NCBI GenBank assembly: GCA_036346205.1 | Contig: JARFJB010001965.1 | Span: 4,419,501-4,483,500 of the forward strand | Length of the DNA: 64,000 bases | Direction: 5' to 3' | DNA from: Vesta saturnalis | Lineage: Eukaryota > Arthropoda > Insecta > Coleoptera > Lampyridae | Translations under genes and position numbers: made by a program | Notes under the pieces: model-generated | Database searches by the model: none | What the model was told of the DNA's origin: nothing | Seen by the model: the letters and a program-made list of their open reading frames with translations, nothing else | Shown here: positions 1 to 9,605 of the stretch, piece after piece | How the letters are laid out: the number at the start of each line of letters is the position of its first letter | Position numbering within the stretch: position 1 is the first letter of the stretch

Positions 1-775
1 TGAATGGTAAATAATCCGGAGAAAGTGATAGCACAAATGCAAGTTGTTGAATTATTTAGTGTTGCTTACGTTAACATTGCTAATATTCAAAGTGCCGATA
101 ATTCATTCTGAGTTTCAGGAATATATCCATACATCCCAGATGTGTTTGAAGTTGCTGATTTCACTCCTTCTTTAGTAACAGATGCACCAGTAACAGTAAT
201 AAATGCGGGGGCAGGTAAAGAAAACTGCCAAAAAGCTGATGTGGAATTGGACGATTTATCTGGTTCTTCTCATTTGAATCAAAAAATCTTCCTATCATAA
301 GTATCTACCAATCAAATACCTATTTTATTTCAAATTGAAGACATCAACAATATTGATATAATTTGTGACGACAGTGTGATAATACAAAATAATTTAAGGA
401 TTCCTGAATCTGTCAGGTGAAGATATCTTGCCTTTAACAAAAATAGAGAAACTGCGCAATCGATCAAGCAGTAACTCTCAAAAATCAGAAATATTGTCAA
501 GCACTCTGATCAAGGAGAATCTAGAGATACTATCCGAAATAAAGAAAAGAAAATGGAAATATTTAAGAAAAAACTATGTGATGCAAGATAGCATAGAAAA
601 ACGAAAAAAAGGAAAATGACGTCGAGGATATGATACGTCCAGGTTGTGGGGACTCATATTTTACCTCAGTTGAGGACTGGATAATGTCCTCTCTCTGCAA
701 AAACTGGTGGCACAAATCCAGTACAACATACGTGACGGGCGAATTTATTTGTTTTAGTAGCGATGGAGAATGAAA
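1..775 (+). pseudogene. pogo/Tigger-type transposase, C-terminal relic
   Basis: Broken + strand frames read as the C-terminal part of a pogo/Tigger (CENP-B-like) DDE transposase. From about base 13 comes the helix before the last catalytic block, then GIYPYIPDVFEVADFTPS and LVTDAP, which matches the family signature GI(Y/W)P.N..VF..DF..S.VTDRP. Bases 428-616 encode a Lys/Ser-rich linker (EILSSTLIKENLE) like the ILT.TP..K..LE stretch of relatives. About 625-770 encodes a zinc-finger-like tail (GCGDSYFTSVEDWI, then WWHK) in which several expected Cys are Ser. In-frame stops are TGA at 109-111 and TAA at 298-300. The 5' part lies outside the window. No active protein is possible. Confidence 0.75.
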
Positions 776-1059
776 AGTTATTATATGAAGAGTTGTGTAA
801 AAAACCAAATTTCCACAACCAAAATAGAAATATATCGTAAGATGGCCCCACAACAAACCTTTCAATAATCATTTTTGATTATGACATTGAAAAAAAAGAC
901 CCAAGCGTAAAATATTGGAGTTAATTCCCTTTATTCACTAAGTGCGCACTTTCATACACATTAACACCATTTCAAGGCAAAAATAAAAACTGACAGCAAT
1001 GTCTCATACAAAATCCATTCCAAATAACTCTCTGTTCTGGAGCTTCACAACCTTTCGTG

Positions 1060-2148
1060 GGTTTTTGTTGCTTGTACGATTTGCCTCCATTTACTTCGGT
1101 CCATCATATCGGCTCTCCAATCTTGTATTCCTAAGACATTTAAGTCTGCCTAAGGATCCCTTTCCAACTGGGTTCTCTTCCCATATTCGTTTAACGAGAT
1201 GTTCGTTCTGGGCTCTCTGAACATGCCCTGCCCACCTAAACCTTTGGGCTATTTTGTTGATTATACTTGGTTTGCTAAACAAGCTTTCTAGTCCTTCGTT
1301 TGATCTAAGTCAATATTGCCCAGTTATCTCATCTCAGTATTTCGCATTCGAAACGTCTTAATAGTAGTTCGTTCTGTTTTGTTATGGTCCAGGTTTCTGA
1401 ACCGTATGTTATGACTGGTCTGATTACTGCTCTATATATTCGGATTTTCGATGATCTACACAGCACCTTTGATTTTAGTAGTTCTTGCAATGCGTAGAAG
1501 CACCTATTACCTTTTTGTATTCTTGCCTGTATTTCACTGCTCATATCGTTATCGCGTGTTATGGTGGCACCTAGATATTGGAATTCTTTTACACATTCAA
1601 AATTATATGTGTCGATAGTTATATTCTGCCCTATTCTGTCTTTACCTACTCTGCGGTTGACGTGCATATATTTCGTTTTCTCTTCGTTGATGTTGAGGAC
1701 TAGTTTTTTGGTTTCCTTTTCTATCCTTATAAACATTTCCCTTGTGTTAATAGTGCTACTTCTCGATGTCGTCTGCATACGCCAGAATCATTTCAGGGTC
1801 CTGGTTTGAGAAAACCAGTTTTATTAGCTTCCATGATGGCCATATCTAATACTATGTTGGAGAGCAGTGGCAACAGACCATCTCCTTGTTTTAAACCACT
1901 TGTAATACAGAACATTTCCGTAGTGTGCTTACCAATCCTTTAGCCTTTGAATTCTAGATACATATTTTAGTTAGATTAATAATCTTGCTTTCCATAGCAA
2001 TCCACACACTATCCCTAACAATGCTATCATATGCTTGACGGAAATCTATAAACAACTGGTGTACATCCTTGTTAAATTCCCAGCTCTTTTCCAGAAGTTT
2101 CCAAATTGTAATTATCTGGTCTGCTGTTGATCTTCCAAATAACAATAG
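1060..2148 (-). pseudogene. Non-LTR retrotransposon reverse transcriptase relic
   Basis: Minus-strand fragments in shifting frames cover the palm, thumb and C-terminus of a non-LTR reverse transcriptase. In order: GRSTADQIITIWKLLEK and LFIDFRQAYDS at 2145-1954 (RT block with a catalytic Asp), SGLKQGDGLLP about 1900-1880, the YADD catalytic box at 1779-1768 (in a different frame from the following ORF), then a long open piece 1778-1329 with the family-typical FQYLGATIT and IRPVITYGSETW, and a tail RFRWAGHVQRAQ near 1240. The style is that of RTE-like elements, but clade assignment is tentative. The 5' end is cut at about 2148; no endonuclease is seen. It lies downstream of the RASSF exons on the same strand, probably within that gene's intron. 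Confidence 0.8.
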
Positions 2149-2533
2149 AATTTAATATTATGAAATTTGCAAAACAGTTAATACAAATTATATTTTTAAA
2201 AAACCTTTAACAAAATAAAAGAAATTTATATAATTTATTTGAAGGTTGGATTATTGTAACGCTCGAGTTGTAATAACGAGGGGTGTTACAGTTCAGAAGT
2301 TTAAATTACAGTTGGATATAATATAAAATTAAATAATAAGATAATATAAGGTAGAACTACTTTAACTTTGGTTTCTTTTATTCTTTAATTGTCAAATATG
2401 CGGAAATTGCGATATGCCAAACAGAGCATATCACAAAGTTCTTCTGATTTAACTACTAGTATATTTACAGATAAAGAAATTATTTCAGTGTAATCCGTTA
2501 AAAATCTCTTAGGTAACAAAAAAAAAATCAAAC

Positions 2534-2904
2534 CTCTGGTTGTGCTGTACCCCACGCGTTCCATATATCTAAAATAGCTGCTTCAGGATCTAAAGGTTGC
2601 TCAACTCCTCTCCATCTCTCTGTAATGTGGTAATGTTCTGATTCATTTACGTAATGTCCCTAAATTATTATCAATAAATAAAACTTAAACATTTTTAGAT
2701 TAAAGTATGTCACCCTTGACTCTTCATCCCTCAGTAAGACTGATACTACATCTTGACAAGTAGTTTCAGCAATAACTCCAGAAACCCACCGTTGCTCACC
2801 TCTAATCCAAATTGGTAATTCTTCACCGCTACTGTCGCTATCGGCATCCGACTCTCTAATTAACAAATCTTTCTTTGTATTTTCCATCCACATCATTTTG
2901 TTAT
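2534..2904 (-). CDS. RASSF9/10-like (meru-like) Ras-association domain gene, two exons
   Basis: The only convincing host gene. Exon a (2904-2714) follows a splice acceptor (TTCTATTACAG at 2915-2905) and contains MMWMENTKKD, an acidic Ser stretch, then LPIWIRGEQRWVSGV and ETTCQDVVSVLLRDEESR. A GT donor at 2713-2712 and an AG acceptor at 2661-2660 define a 52-54-nt intron. Exon b (2659-2534, exactly 42 codons, phase 0) reads HYHITERWRGVEQPL and ILDIWNAWGTAQPE, ending at a GT donor (2533-2532). This is the Ras-association domain of N-terminal RASSF proteins: human RASSF9/10 have (V/I)W, VSGL, TTC.DV, EKWRG.ER.L and LW.AWG at the same places. The proteins are scaffolds in polarity and Hippo-linked signalling. 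Both exons are open with consensus splice sites, so the gene is probably active. Later exons must lie left of 2534 or outside the window; the first ATG (2896) may be the true start or internal. Confidence 0.8.
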
Positions 2905-3997
2905 CTGTAATAGAAAACTGGTATTAGTAAATCTTATATTAAATTGATTAAAAAATAAACAAATGTGCATTGACGACAAGCATGTACAACGATGGGAAAC
3001 TTCAAGAAGTTAGTTGTGCACGTAATCTCTAACCGGAAAAGCACGTACACAACACTCCGCACGTCTCTCAGTATTTCATTGAAAACGATTGATTCATGAA
3101 TGATTTGTTAACATAATTATCGCAATTTAAATAAAAATACATCCGGTTAAAGCAATGGACTAAACGTCAAAAAATTACCTTAATGAAATGGTTTCTTAAT
3201 GAAAAGCTATTTAACATATTCGCTGTTCTAAATTGACATTTAATGATATGTATTCATTTACAATCAAATTCCGGTATCAGAAACAAAATTAATACAATAA
3301 CTACTGCGGTTATATTAAAAAAAATTCAAGTGCAAATTATGACAATCAAAAACGAAAGAAATACACTGATGAATCAAAATTACATTTACCGCCTGGTAAT
3401 CAAAATGTCGTTTCTTTACACTGCGCTTTTATTGAAGTTCTTTTAATAAGCATGTACTTATTTACAAAGTTGTACCTTAATATTTCCGAATAAATAATAT
3501 TTTCCTTATGTATGACTAATGTATTTTTTAGCATAATGGTATTAACTTTAATGCACTTCTTGGAAGATGCCTTGGATTCGCATTAAATGGTTGCATTTGC
3601 TACTATTGTAGGAACACGTAAATCTTTTTGGAGCTCTTTTTACTTTTATCGGTACATCATTAGACTACCTCTAATAAAATGAGAAATACAATAAAACCTC
3701 TCCCATGGCTTCTTTTTTTAAATGCATTTGGAAGAGTGTGTTAATGTCATGGTTAAATTTTTGGAATTAACATTTAAGTATGTTTTTTCTTAATTCGGTA
3801 GGTTTATTGACTTCATTCTAATCAAAATGAAAATTTTGATTTGTATTTTCATATCTTTTATTACTATTATCAAAGCCTATTAAAAACACAGCAAGCAAGA
3901 GACCACCACCACCAGAGCCTACGAGTAAGAATACAATTTTACTCGTAGACCATAGCCGTTTCTAAGCATGTCAACAGAGTATAACAGATATATAAAT
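2905..3997. other. No gene recognised; presumed 5' flank or intron of the RASSF gene
   Basis: AT-rich sequence upstream of the RASSF exons on their strand. A slightly GC-richer patch at about 2975-3075 could be a 5' UTR or promoter, but I see no TATA box or clear donor. No coding homology recognised. Confidence 0.4.
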
Positions 3998-4066
3998 TAC
4001 CTCTAATTAATTACATAATAAAATACTTATCTTTTTTGGGTTTTTTAATGGTGTATTTTAAATTAT

Positions 4067-4117
4067 ACAATCTAAACGTTTCGATAACACTTACAGTTAT
4101 CTTCGTCAGTAGTAATA
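4067..4117 (-). ncRNA. Hammerhead-ribozyme-like motif, left PLE arm
   Basis: On the minus strand the arm carries CTA, then CTGACGA, a 6-bp stem GATAAC/GTTATC with a 7-nt loop, then GAAACGTTTAG. The two core boxes (CTGANGA and GAAA) in the correct order around a stem, and CTA able to pair with the TAG after GTT, match a type I hammerhead with a minimal stem III. One extra A sits between CTGACGA and the stem, so self-cleavage is uncertain. PLE termini are known to encode hammerheads. Confidence 0.5.
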
Positions 4118-4701
4118 TCTATTAAAATTGTTAAAGATGTTGAAGCAATTTTGTCAAAGTTGAAAAATTAAAACATAAACATCAGCCTGTTATTAATGTA
4201 ACAGTTTGAGAAACGTATAAAGCTAACTATAAAATTAAATTTTAGTAAAGAATAACTAGCTCATGAAAAATTAAATATTGTTAAACTGCCTTAAAGATGA
4301 CAAATCAGAACACTCTCTACGGCGAAAGCTAACAATGAAAATTGTCAGCCAAAAAACACATTTCACAAAATTTAATCAAGTTGATGTAAGTGTAAAGTTG
4401 TGAAAAACTTCAATTTCAAAACGATAGAAGCATTCATAAATATAAACATGACATCAAATAAAATAAACCAGTTAAATCTAACAAAGAGATATCTTTATCA
4501 ATAAGTGCAAGTATTATTAACAATGAAAAGCATAATGCAGAACGTTTTTTCTAATTTTTAATTTTAATCTTAATTTCAATTACTTATGTCAAATTATACT
4601 GCTGTATCAATTTAACATATAATTGGTAAAGCATTTGCTTCAAGGTCTAGGAAAAACACAGCAAAAAACCTTAAAATTAAAATCAAAATTAAGACGTATC
4701 A

Positions 4702-5151
4702 TTATGCTGTTTTTTTAATTATAAGATGCCACAACCTATTTAAACGGAGATTTTCTTCTTGTCTATTAAAATTATTAGGGTGTTTATATATTTCAATAGC
4801 TTCACGTTGTAAACGAACATAATAATGAGTTTGTCTTGACAATATTTCCATATTGTCAAATTGAATGTCATGATTTAGATTATTCAGGGCATGGTCAGCC
4901 ACAGCAGATTTCTCTGGTTGACTTAATCTACAAAATCTCATATGTTCTTTACGTCTTGTATCAAAGCTACGTTTTGTGGTTCCAATGTATACTTTTCCAC
5001 AAGAACAAGATAACTTATACACTCCAGAAGATGATAAAGGGTTTGGCACATCTTTAGGTGATCTTAAATGTTCTTTAATTTTTCTTGTAGGTTTAAAAAT
5101 AGCCCTAGTGCCATATTTAATTAGGATTTTTCTAAATTCTATCTGTAACAT
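4702..5151 (-). pseudogene. PLE GIY-YIG endonuclease, 5'-truncated inverted copy
   Basis: 149 open codons on the minus strand encode the C-terminal part of a Penelope-like protein: a basic linker (RKIKEHLRSPKDVPNP) then GVYKLSCSCGKVYIG, the GIY-YIG nuclease signature, followed by the helices with conserved Arg and Glu (TKRSFDTRRKEH, REAIEIYKHP) and NRLWHLIIK. PLE use this nuclease for target cutting next to the reverse transcriptase. The reading begins abruptly at the palindrome centre, so it lacks the whole reverse transcriptase and is not autonomous. Its last 100 residues equal those of the + copy. Confidence 0.85.
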
Positions 5152-5179
5152 TAGCTATAAAAGTTACAAAATACACCTA

Positions 5180-6068
5180 AAAAACCCTCAGTTTGGTATA
5201 GATATGTAGAAGACACATTTGTTATTTGCAGACATAGAGAAGAAGCACTGCATGAGTTTTTGGTTTTTATAAATGGTATACATCCTAGTATTCAGTTTAC
5301 CATGGAAAAAGAAACTAATGGAAGTTTACCATGTCTTGACATATTAATATCTAAAAATAATAATTCATTATTATTAAGGTTTACAGAAAGCCGACACACA
5401 CTGATAGATACCTTCATAAATTATCCAACCACCATTCACGTCAAAAACGAATTTGTGACCCTGAATTTTTGAAGGATGAACATAAATATTTAACAAAATC
5501 CTTACAAGATAATGGATATTCACTTACAGATATTAATAATGTTATTACACCTTCTAGGCGTAACCTTAAAGAAAAACCAGTTCTTAATGTAGGTACTGCT
5601 TTCCTTCCTTTTATAGCCAAGGTTACAGATAGAATTAAAAAAATCCTAATTAAATGTGGCATTAAGACTATTTTTAAAGCTACAAGAAAAATTAAAGAAC
5701 ATTTCAGATCACCTAAAGAAGTGCCAAACCCTTTATCATCTTCTGGAGTGTATAAGTTATCTTGTTCTTGTGGAAAAGTATACATTGGAACCACAAAACG
5801 TAGCTTTGATACAAGACGTAAAGAACATATGAGATTTTGTAGATTAAGTCAACCAGAGAAATCTGCTGTGGCTGACCATGCCCTGAATAATCTAAATCAT
5901 GACATTCAATTTGACAATATGGAAATATTGTCAAGACAAACTCATTATTATGTTCGTTTACAACGTGAAGCTATTGAAATATATAAACACCCTAATAATT
6001 TTAATAGACAAGAAGAAAATCTCCGTTTAAATAGGTTGTGGCATCTTATAATTAAAAAAACAGCATAA
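5180..6068 (+). pseudogene. PLE reverse transcriptase end plus GIY-YIG endonuclease
   Basis: The + copy keeps the end of the reverse transcriptase: PSVWYRYVEDTFVI at about 5183-5223, where the catalytic YVDD of the family is YVED, then HEFLVFINGIHPSIQF and GSLPCLDILI. A frameshift near 5445-5470 moves the reading to a frame open from 5469 to 6065, with the PLE linker and the GIY-YIG nuclease (GVYKLSC, KVYIG, RRKEH, IEIYKHP). Length is far below a full PLE protein because the reverse transcriptase fingers and most of the palm are missing. The Asp-to-Glu change in the active box and the frameshift make it inactive as a polymerase; the nuclease domain itself looks intact. Confidence 0.85.
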
Positions 6069-6649
6069 TGATACGTCTTAATTTTGATTTTAATTTTAAG
6101 GTTTTTTGCTGTGTTTTTCCTAGACCTTGAAGCAAATGCTTTACCAATTATATGTTAAATTGATACAGCACTATAATTTGACATAAGTAATTGAAATTAA
6201 GATTAAAATTAAAAATTACAAAAAACGTTCTGCATTATGCTTTTCATTGTTAATAACACTTGCACTTATTGATAAAGATATCTCTTTGTTAGATTTAACT
6301 GGTTTATTTTATTTGATGTCATGTTTATATTTGTGAATGCTTCTATCGTTTTGAAATTGAAGTTTTTCACAACTTAACACTTACATCATAACTAGATTAA
6401 ATTTTGTTAAATGTATTTTTTGGTTGACATTTTTCATTGTTAGCCTTCGCCGTAGAGAGTGTTCTGATTTGTCATCCTTAAGGCCGCTTAGCAATATTTA
6501 ATTTTTAATGACCTAGTTATTATTTACTAAAATTTAATTTTATAGTTGGCTTTATACGTTTCTCAAACTGTTATATTAATAGCAGGCTGGTGTTTATGTT
6601 TTAATTTTTCAACAACAAAATTGTTTACATCTTTAACAATTTTTAGCAG

Positions 6650-6702
6650 AATTACTACTGACGAAGATAACTGTAAGTGTTATCGAAACGTTTAGATTGT
6701 AT
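6650..6702 (+). ncRNA. Hammerhead-ribozyme-like motif, right PLE arm
   Basis: Mirror copy of the left-arm motif, on the + strand: CTA CTGACGA, stem GATAAC/GTTATC, GAAACGTTTAG. Because the arms are inverted, transcription of either strand of the element would make one such motif. The same caveat applies: one extra base after CTGACGA. Confidence 0.5.
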
Positions 6703-6839
6703 AATTTAAAATACACCATTAAAAAACCCAAAAAAGATAAGTATTTTATTATGTGTGATAATGGTGAAAGTTTACATTTTCATACCTCTAATTACCTTTG
6801 TCTTTTGATATTAGTATATTACACTTAGGTTGAGAAGTG

Positions 6840-7151
6840 AGCCATGATTTAATGTTCGAGGTTAATGATGGCCTTTTCAACCGAGGTGTATATAGAAATT
6901 TTTTGCTACTGTTAAAACCCGAGCGGCGCGGGTTCAAACCTGGCCGACGTAGCCGTTTTTTTCTAAAACGCCTAGAAAGTAAAACTGTAGGTCCCGTGGC
7001 AATTCAATGATTGACACGTTAAAGATCCCTTTCTAAGGGTGGAATGCCTTTAATAGGTTAAAATTCTAGTGACCATTAGTAGTTGATGCGCATAGAGATG
7101 CCTGACATCCGTTTGTGTCTAATCTCGGCCCACAAATACAAAAAAAAAAAT
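6840..7151 (+). mobile_element. Probable tRNA-related SINE with A-tail
   Basis: A box-B-like sequence GGTTCAAACCT (6931-6941) sits in a GC-rich patch about 200 bp before a run of A (7139-7150), the layout of a Pol III-driven SINE with an oligo-A tail. The upstream box A is not convincing and I found no target-site duplication, so the 5' boundary is approximate. It lies just downstream of the palindromic PLE. Confidence 0.4.
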
Positions 7152-7998
7152 TATTGTGTTATTTTCAGGTAGACTGGACAATATTTGTCAAACAGACAAA
7201 GACCAAGTAAAACTGACAAAATGACATGACATAATCCATTATTAACAAATAACGTTTTGTTTTTATGAAACAAACAGATCATTATTTACCTAGATGTTTT
7301 TTATTTTCATTATTAACCTTGGGAGAGAAATATTATAAAGGAATGGGGTCAATAATGACGATTTCTCTGGTTAGTATTGAAAAAAATATTTTATCTGAGT
7401 TATAGCCTGTTTCATGAAAGTTTAACAGAGTTAGTACAATATAAAACTGTGTTTGACAGCAGCCAACTAGATACTTTTTTTAAAATAAATTTCCTCGTCC
7501 CAACACGCAATAATTTACATTTTATTTTTTATTTCAAATCGGTAAGTTTTATCCCGAGATTTTTAAATTCTACTTTCAAGTGTGGGCTGTGGATCCTAAC
7601 GCTTTAGACGTCTTCAAAAAGGTTTGTCTAAAAATACAGAAAATACGAAAATTCCGTATTTCTGAACACCATAATAGTCCGGCAGTTTTCCATTTATATT
7701 TGGATGCCCTTATTGCAATGAGAGTAGCACTGATGATAGCTTCTATTTTTAATTTCAAAATATTCAAAAATATTCATTCCTTTTTTATTCCCACGTTCTA
7801 GTTAACTTCACATTACAAGTACACAAATTCAAATCAGAGAAGTAACCTTTTTAATATGGCCACCAGACTTTAAAACATCTTCAAAATTCTTACATTTGAT
7901 GCTTCACGTGATTGTACGCCCTTTGATGTGAAATAAGCGATCAATAGGTCGTCTGAAACTGAACTTGGAAAGGAACTACATAAAAACTAATAAAATTA
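7152..7998. other. No recognised feature
   Basis: AT-rich. Short open frames near 7377-7800 on both strands show no domain, no codon signature and no known family. Confidence 0.4.
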
Positions 7999-9605
7999 TT
8001 AGGGGAGAATGGGGGAATCGCGGTCAGCGGGTCCGAGTGAGATTTACAGAATCTTTTAATAGACATGAATAAAAAGTGTCGCAACATCTCGTGGACACTC
8101 AGTTAAGTACTCTGAAATTGAATTAGAAACCATTCAGTTCATCGATCTAGCACATCGAACGTTACTGTTTTCTATTTGCACAGATGTTAAAATCTGAATG
8201 AGAATTTTAAGTGCTAAAATTCTGTATTGGTTAAACTGAAGTCAAGGATTGTGTTTACTCAAGGTATGTACATTCCTTCTTTGGAATATTTCATTGTTAT
8301 GCTTCCAATTGTTTATTTTTTTGCCACATGAATTTTCCACGTGTTTGTGCAACATTGACAATGACGGACGTATGACCTTGATTGCCCCACACTGGGTAAA
8401 TAATTTATTACGTATATATATTGCCTACTTTGTTCGCTTTCAGAATTTGGAAAAGGTAAACTGAAAAGACGCAATGGACTGCAGAAGATATGTCCAATGC
8501 CGTCAAGGATATTAATAATGGTGTAATCCAAAGAAAAGGAGCTTCGAAGCATGGAATTCCTTTTAGCACATTTCTGCAAAGATTTACGAAGCTAGGACAA
8601 GAGATCCCAGAATGGGTAGAAAGTCTGTTTTCAACAAGAGTCAAGAAGCTGAAATAGCTGCCCATATCAAGGCATTAGCAGTGATGATTATGAGCTAACT
8701 TCATTGCAGTTGCGCCAATTGATTTTTGAATATGCTGAGCGGTTAAAGTTGCATTACACATTCAACAGGGAAAGCCGCCTCGCTCGAAAAGATTGGCTTT
8801 ACGGCTTCCTGTAACGAAGCAAATCAGTATCCATGGCAAACACTAAATCCAAAAGCCTTAATAGGATGAAGAGGTTCAACAGACATAAAGTAAAACTGTT
8901 TTATGATAATTTAGAGAAAGTTATGGCTCGATATAAATCCCCACTACACAAAATTTACAATATGGACGAAACCGTCATCACTACTGTCCAGGAAACCAGG
9001 AAAATATTAGGACTAAAAAAGGGTCGTTGCTACAACATCTGTGGAAAGAGGAAGAACGACTACAGTCATCTGTTGTATGAATGCAGTAGGACGATTCGTG
9101 CCACCTACGTTCATCAATGCTCGTCAGAGGATGACTCCTACTCCAGAGGTAAATGGACCACCTGGATCATTATGCACTTGCTCCAAGAATGGCTGGACGA
9201 ATAAGGAGCTCTTTCTTACTTGGCTAAAACATTTCAACAAATATGTAAGCCCAAGCGAGGAAGTACCAAGCTTCTTGTGTTGGACAACCATGTAGCCACA
9301 TCAGTTTAGAGGAATTGTCGTACTGTCGAGACAACATCGTATTGATACTTTCACTACCCCCACACACGTCACATCGAATGCAACCGCTGGATGTTGTGTT
9401 TTACAGCCCTCTGAAACGGGCTTACAGCAGAGAGTGTGATTTGAAAATGAAAACCAAACCTGGCGAACCCATCACTGTTTATAAGCTTGCTGAATTATTT
9501 AATAAAGCATATTCAAGCGTTGTTGTTATTTCAAAAGGGGTGTCGGGATTTTCAACGAGTGGTATTTATCCAATGAATCCCAACGTATTTTTTATGAAGA
9601 TATTG
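7999..9605 (+). pseudogene. pogo/Tigger-type transposase relic with HTH, DDE and truncated 3' end
   Basis: The most complete transposase in the window. A Psq-type helix-turn-helix begins at 8475 (WTAEDMSNAVKDINNGV, KHGIPFSTFLQRF), followed by the CENP-B-like second HTH at about 8692-8815 (ELTSLQLRQL, NRESRLARKDWLYGF). The catalytic domain runs in three frames: KIYNMDETVITTVQ (first Asp, near 8960), VICCMNAVGRFVPPTF and GPPGSL, NGWTNKELFLTWLKHF, KLLVLDNHV near 9270 (second Asp), and HTSHRMQPLDVVFYSPLKRA near 9367-9423 (third Asp). All three acidic residues survive, but at least four frameshifts and stops (TAG 8655-8657; TAA near 8812) do not allow a protein. It stops at VFFYEDIAC where the TG-rich array begins (9606). 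A GC-rich start near 8001 (AGGGGAGAATGGGGGAATCG) may be the left TIR. Confidence 0.85.

Larger units (their letters stand above)
3998..6794 (+). mobile_element. Palindromic Penelope-like element with 12-bp target-site duplication
   Basis: A Penelope-like retroelement (PLE) arranged as two head-to-head 5'-truncated copies. The left arm (about 4010-5150) is the reverse complement of the right arm (about 5600-6782), and the C-terminal 100 or so codons of the two arms translate identically, so the insertion is young. The middle (5151-5600) is present only in the + copy. Direct repeats TACCTCTAATTA at 3998-4009 and 6783-6794 flank the structure, giving exact boundaries 4010-6782. Both ends carry the same terminal sequence (CTTATCTTTTTTGGG at the left, its complement at the right). 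PLE are known to insert with inverted or tandem terminal repeats; what is seen here is a complete palindrome between one pair of duplications. Confidence 0.85.

Noticed and set aside
563..872. Two overlapping minus-strand open frames
   Set aside because: They lie antisense to the pogo zinc-finger tail and carry no recognisable domain.
4836..5209. Plus-strand frames within the left PLE arm, repeated on the minus strand of the right arm
   Set aside because: Exact antisense shadows of the GIY-YIG coding sequence, duplicated by the palindrome.
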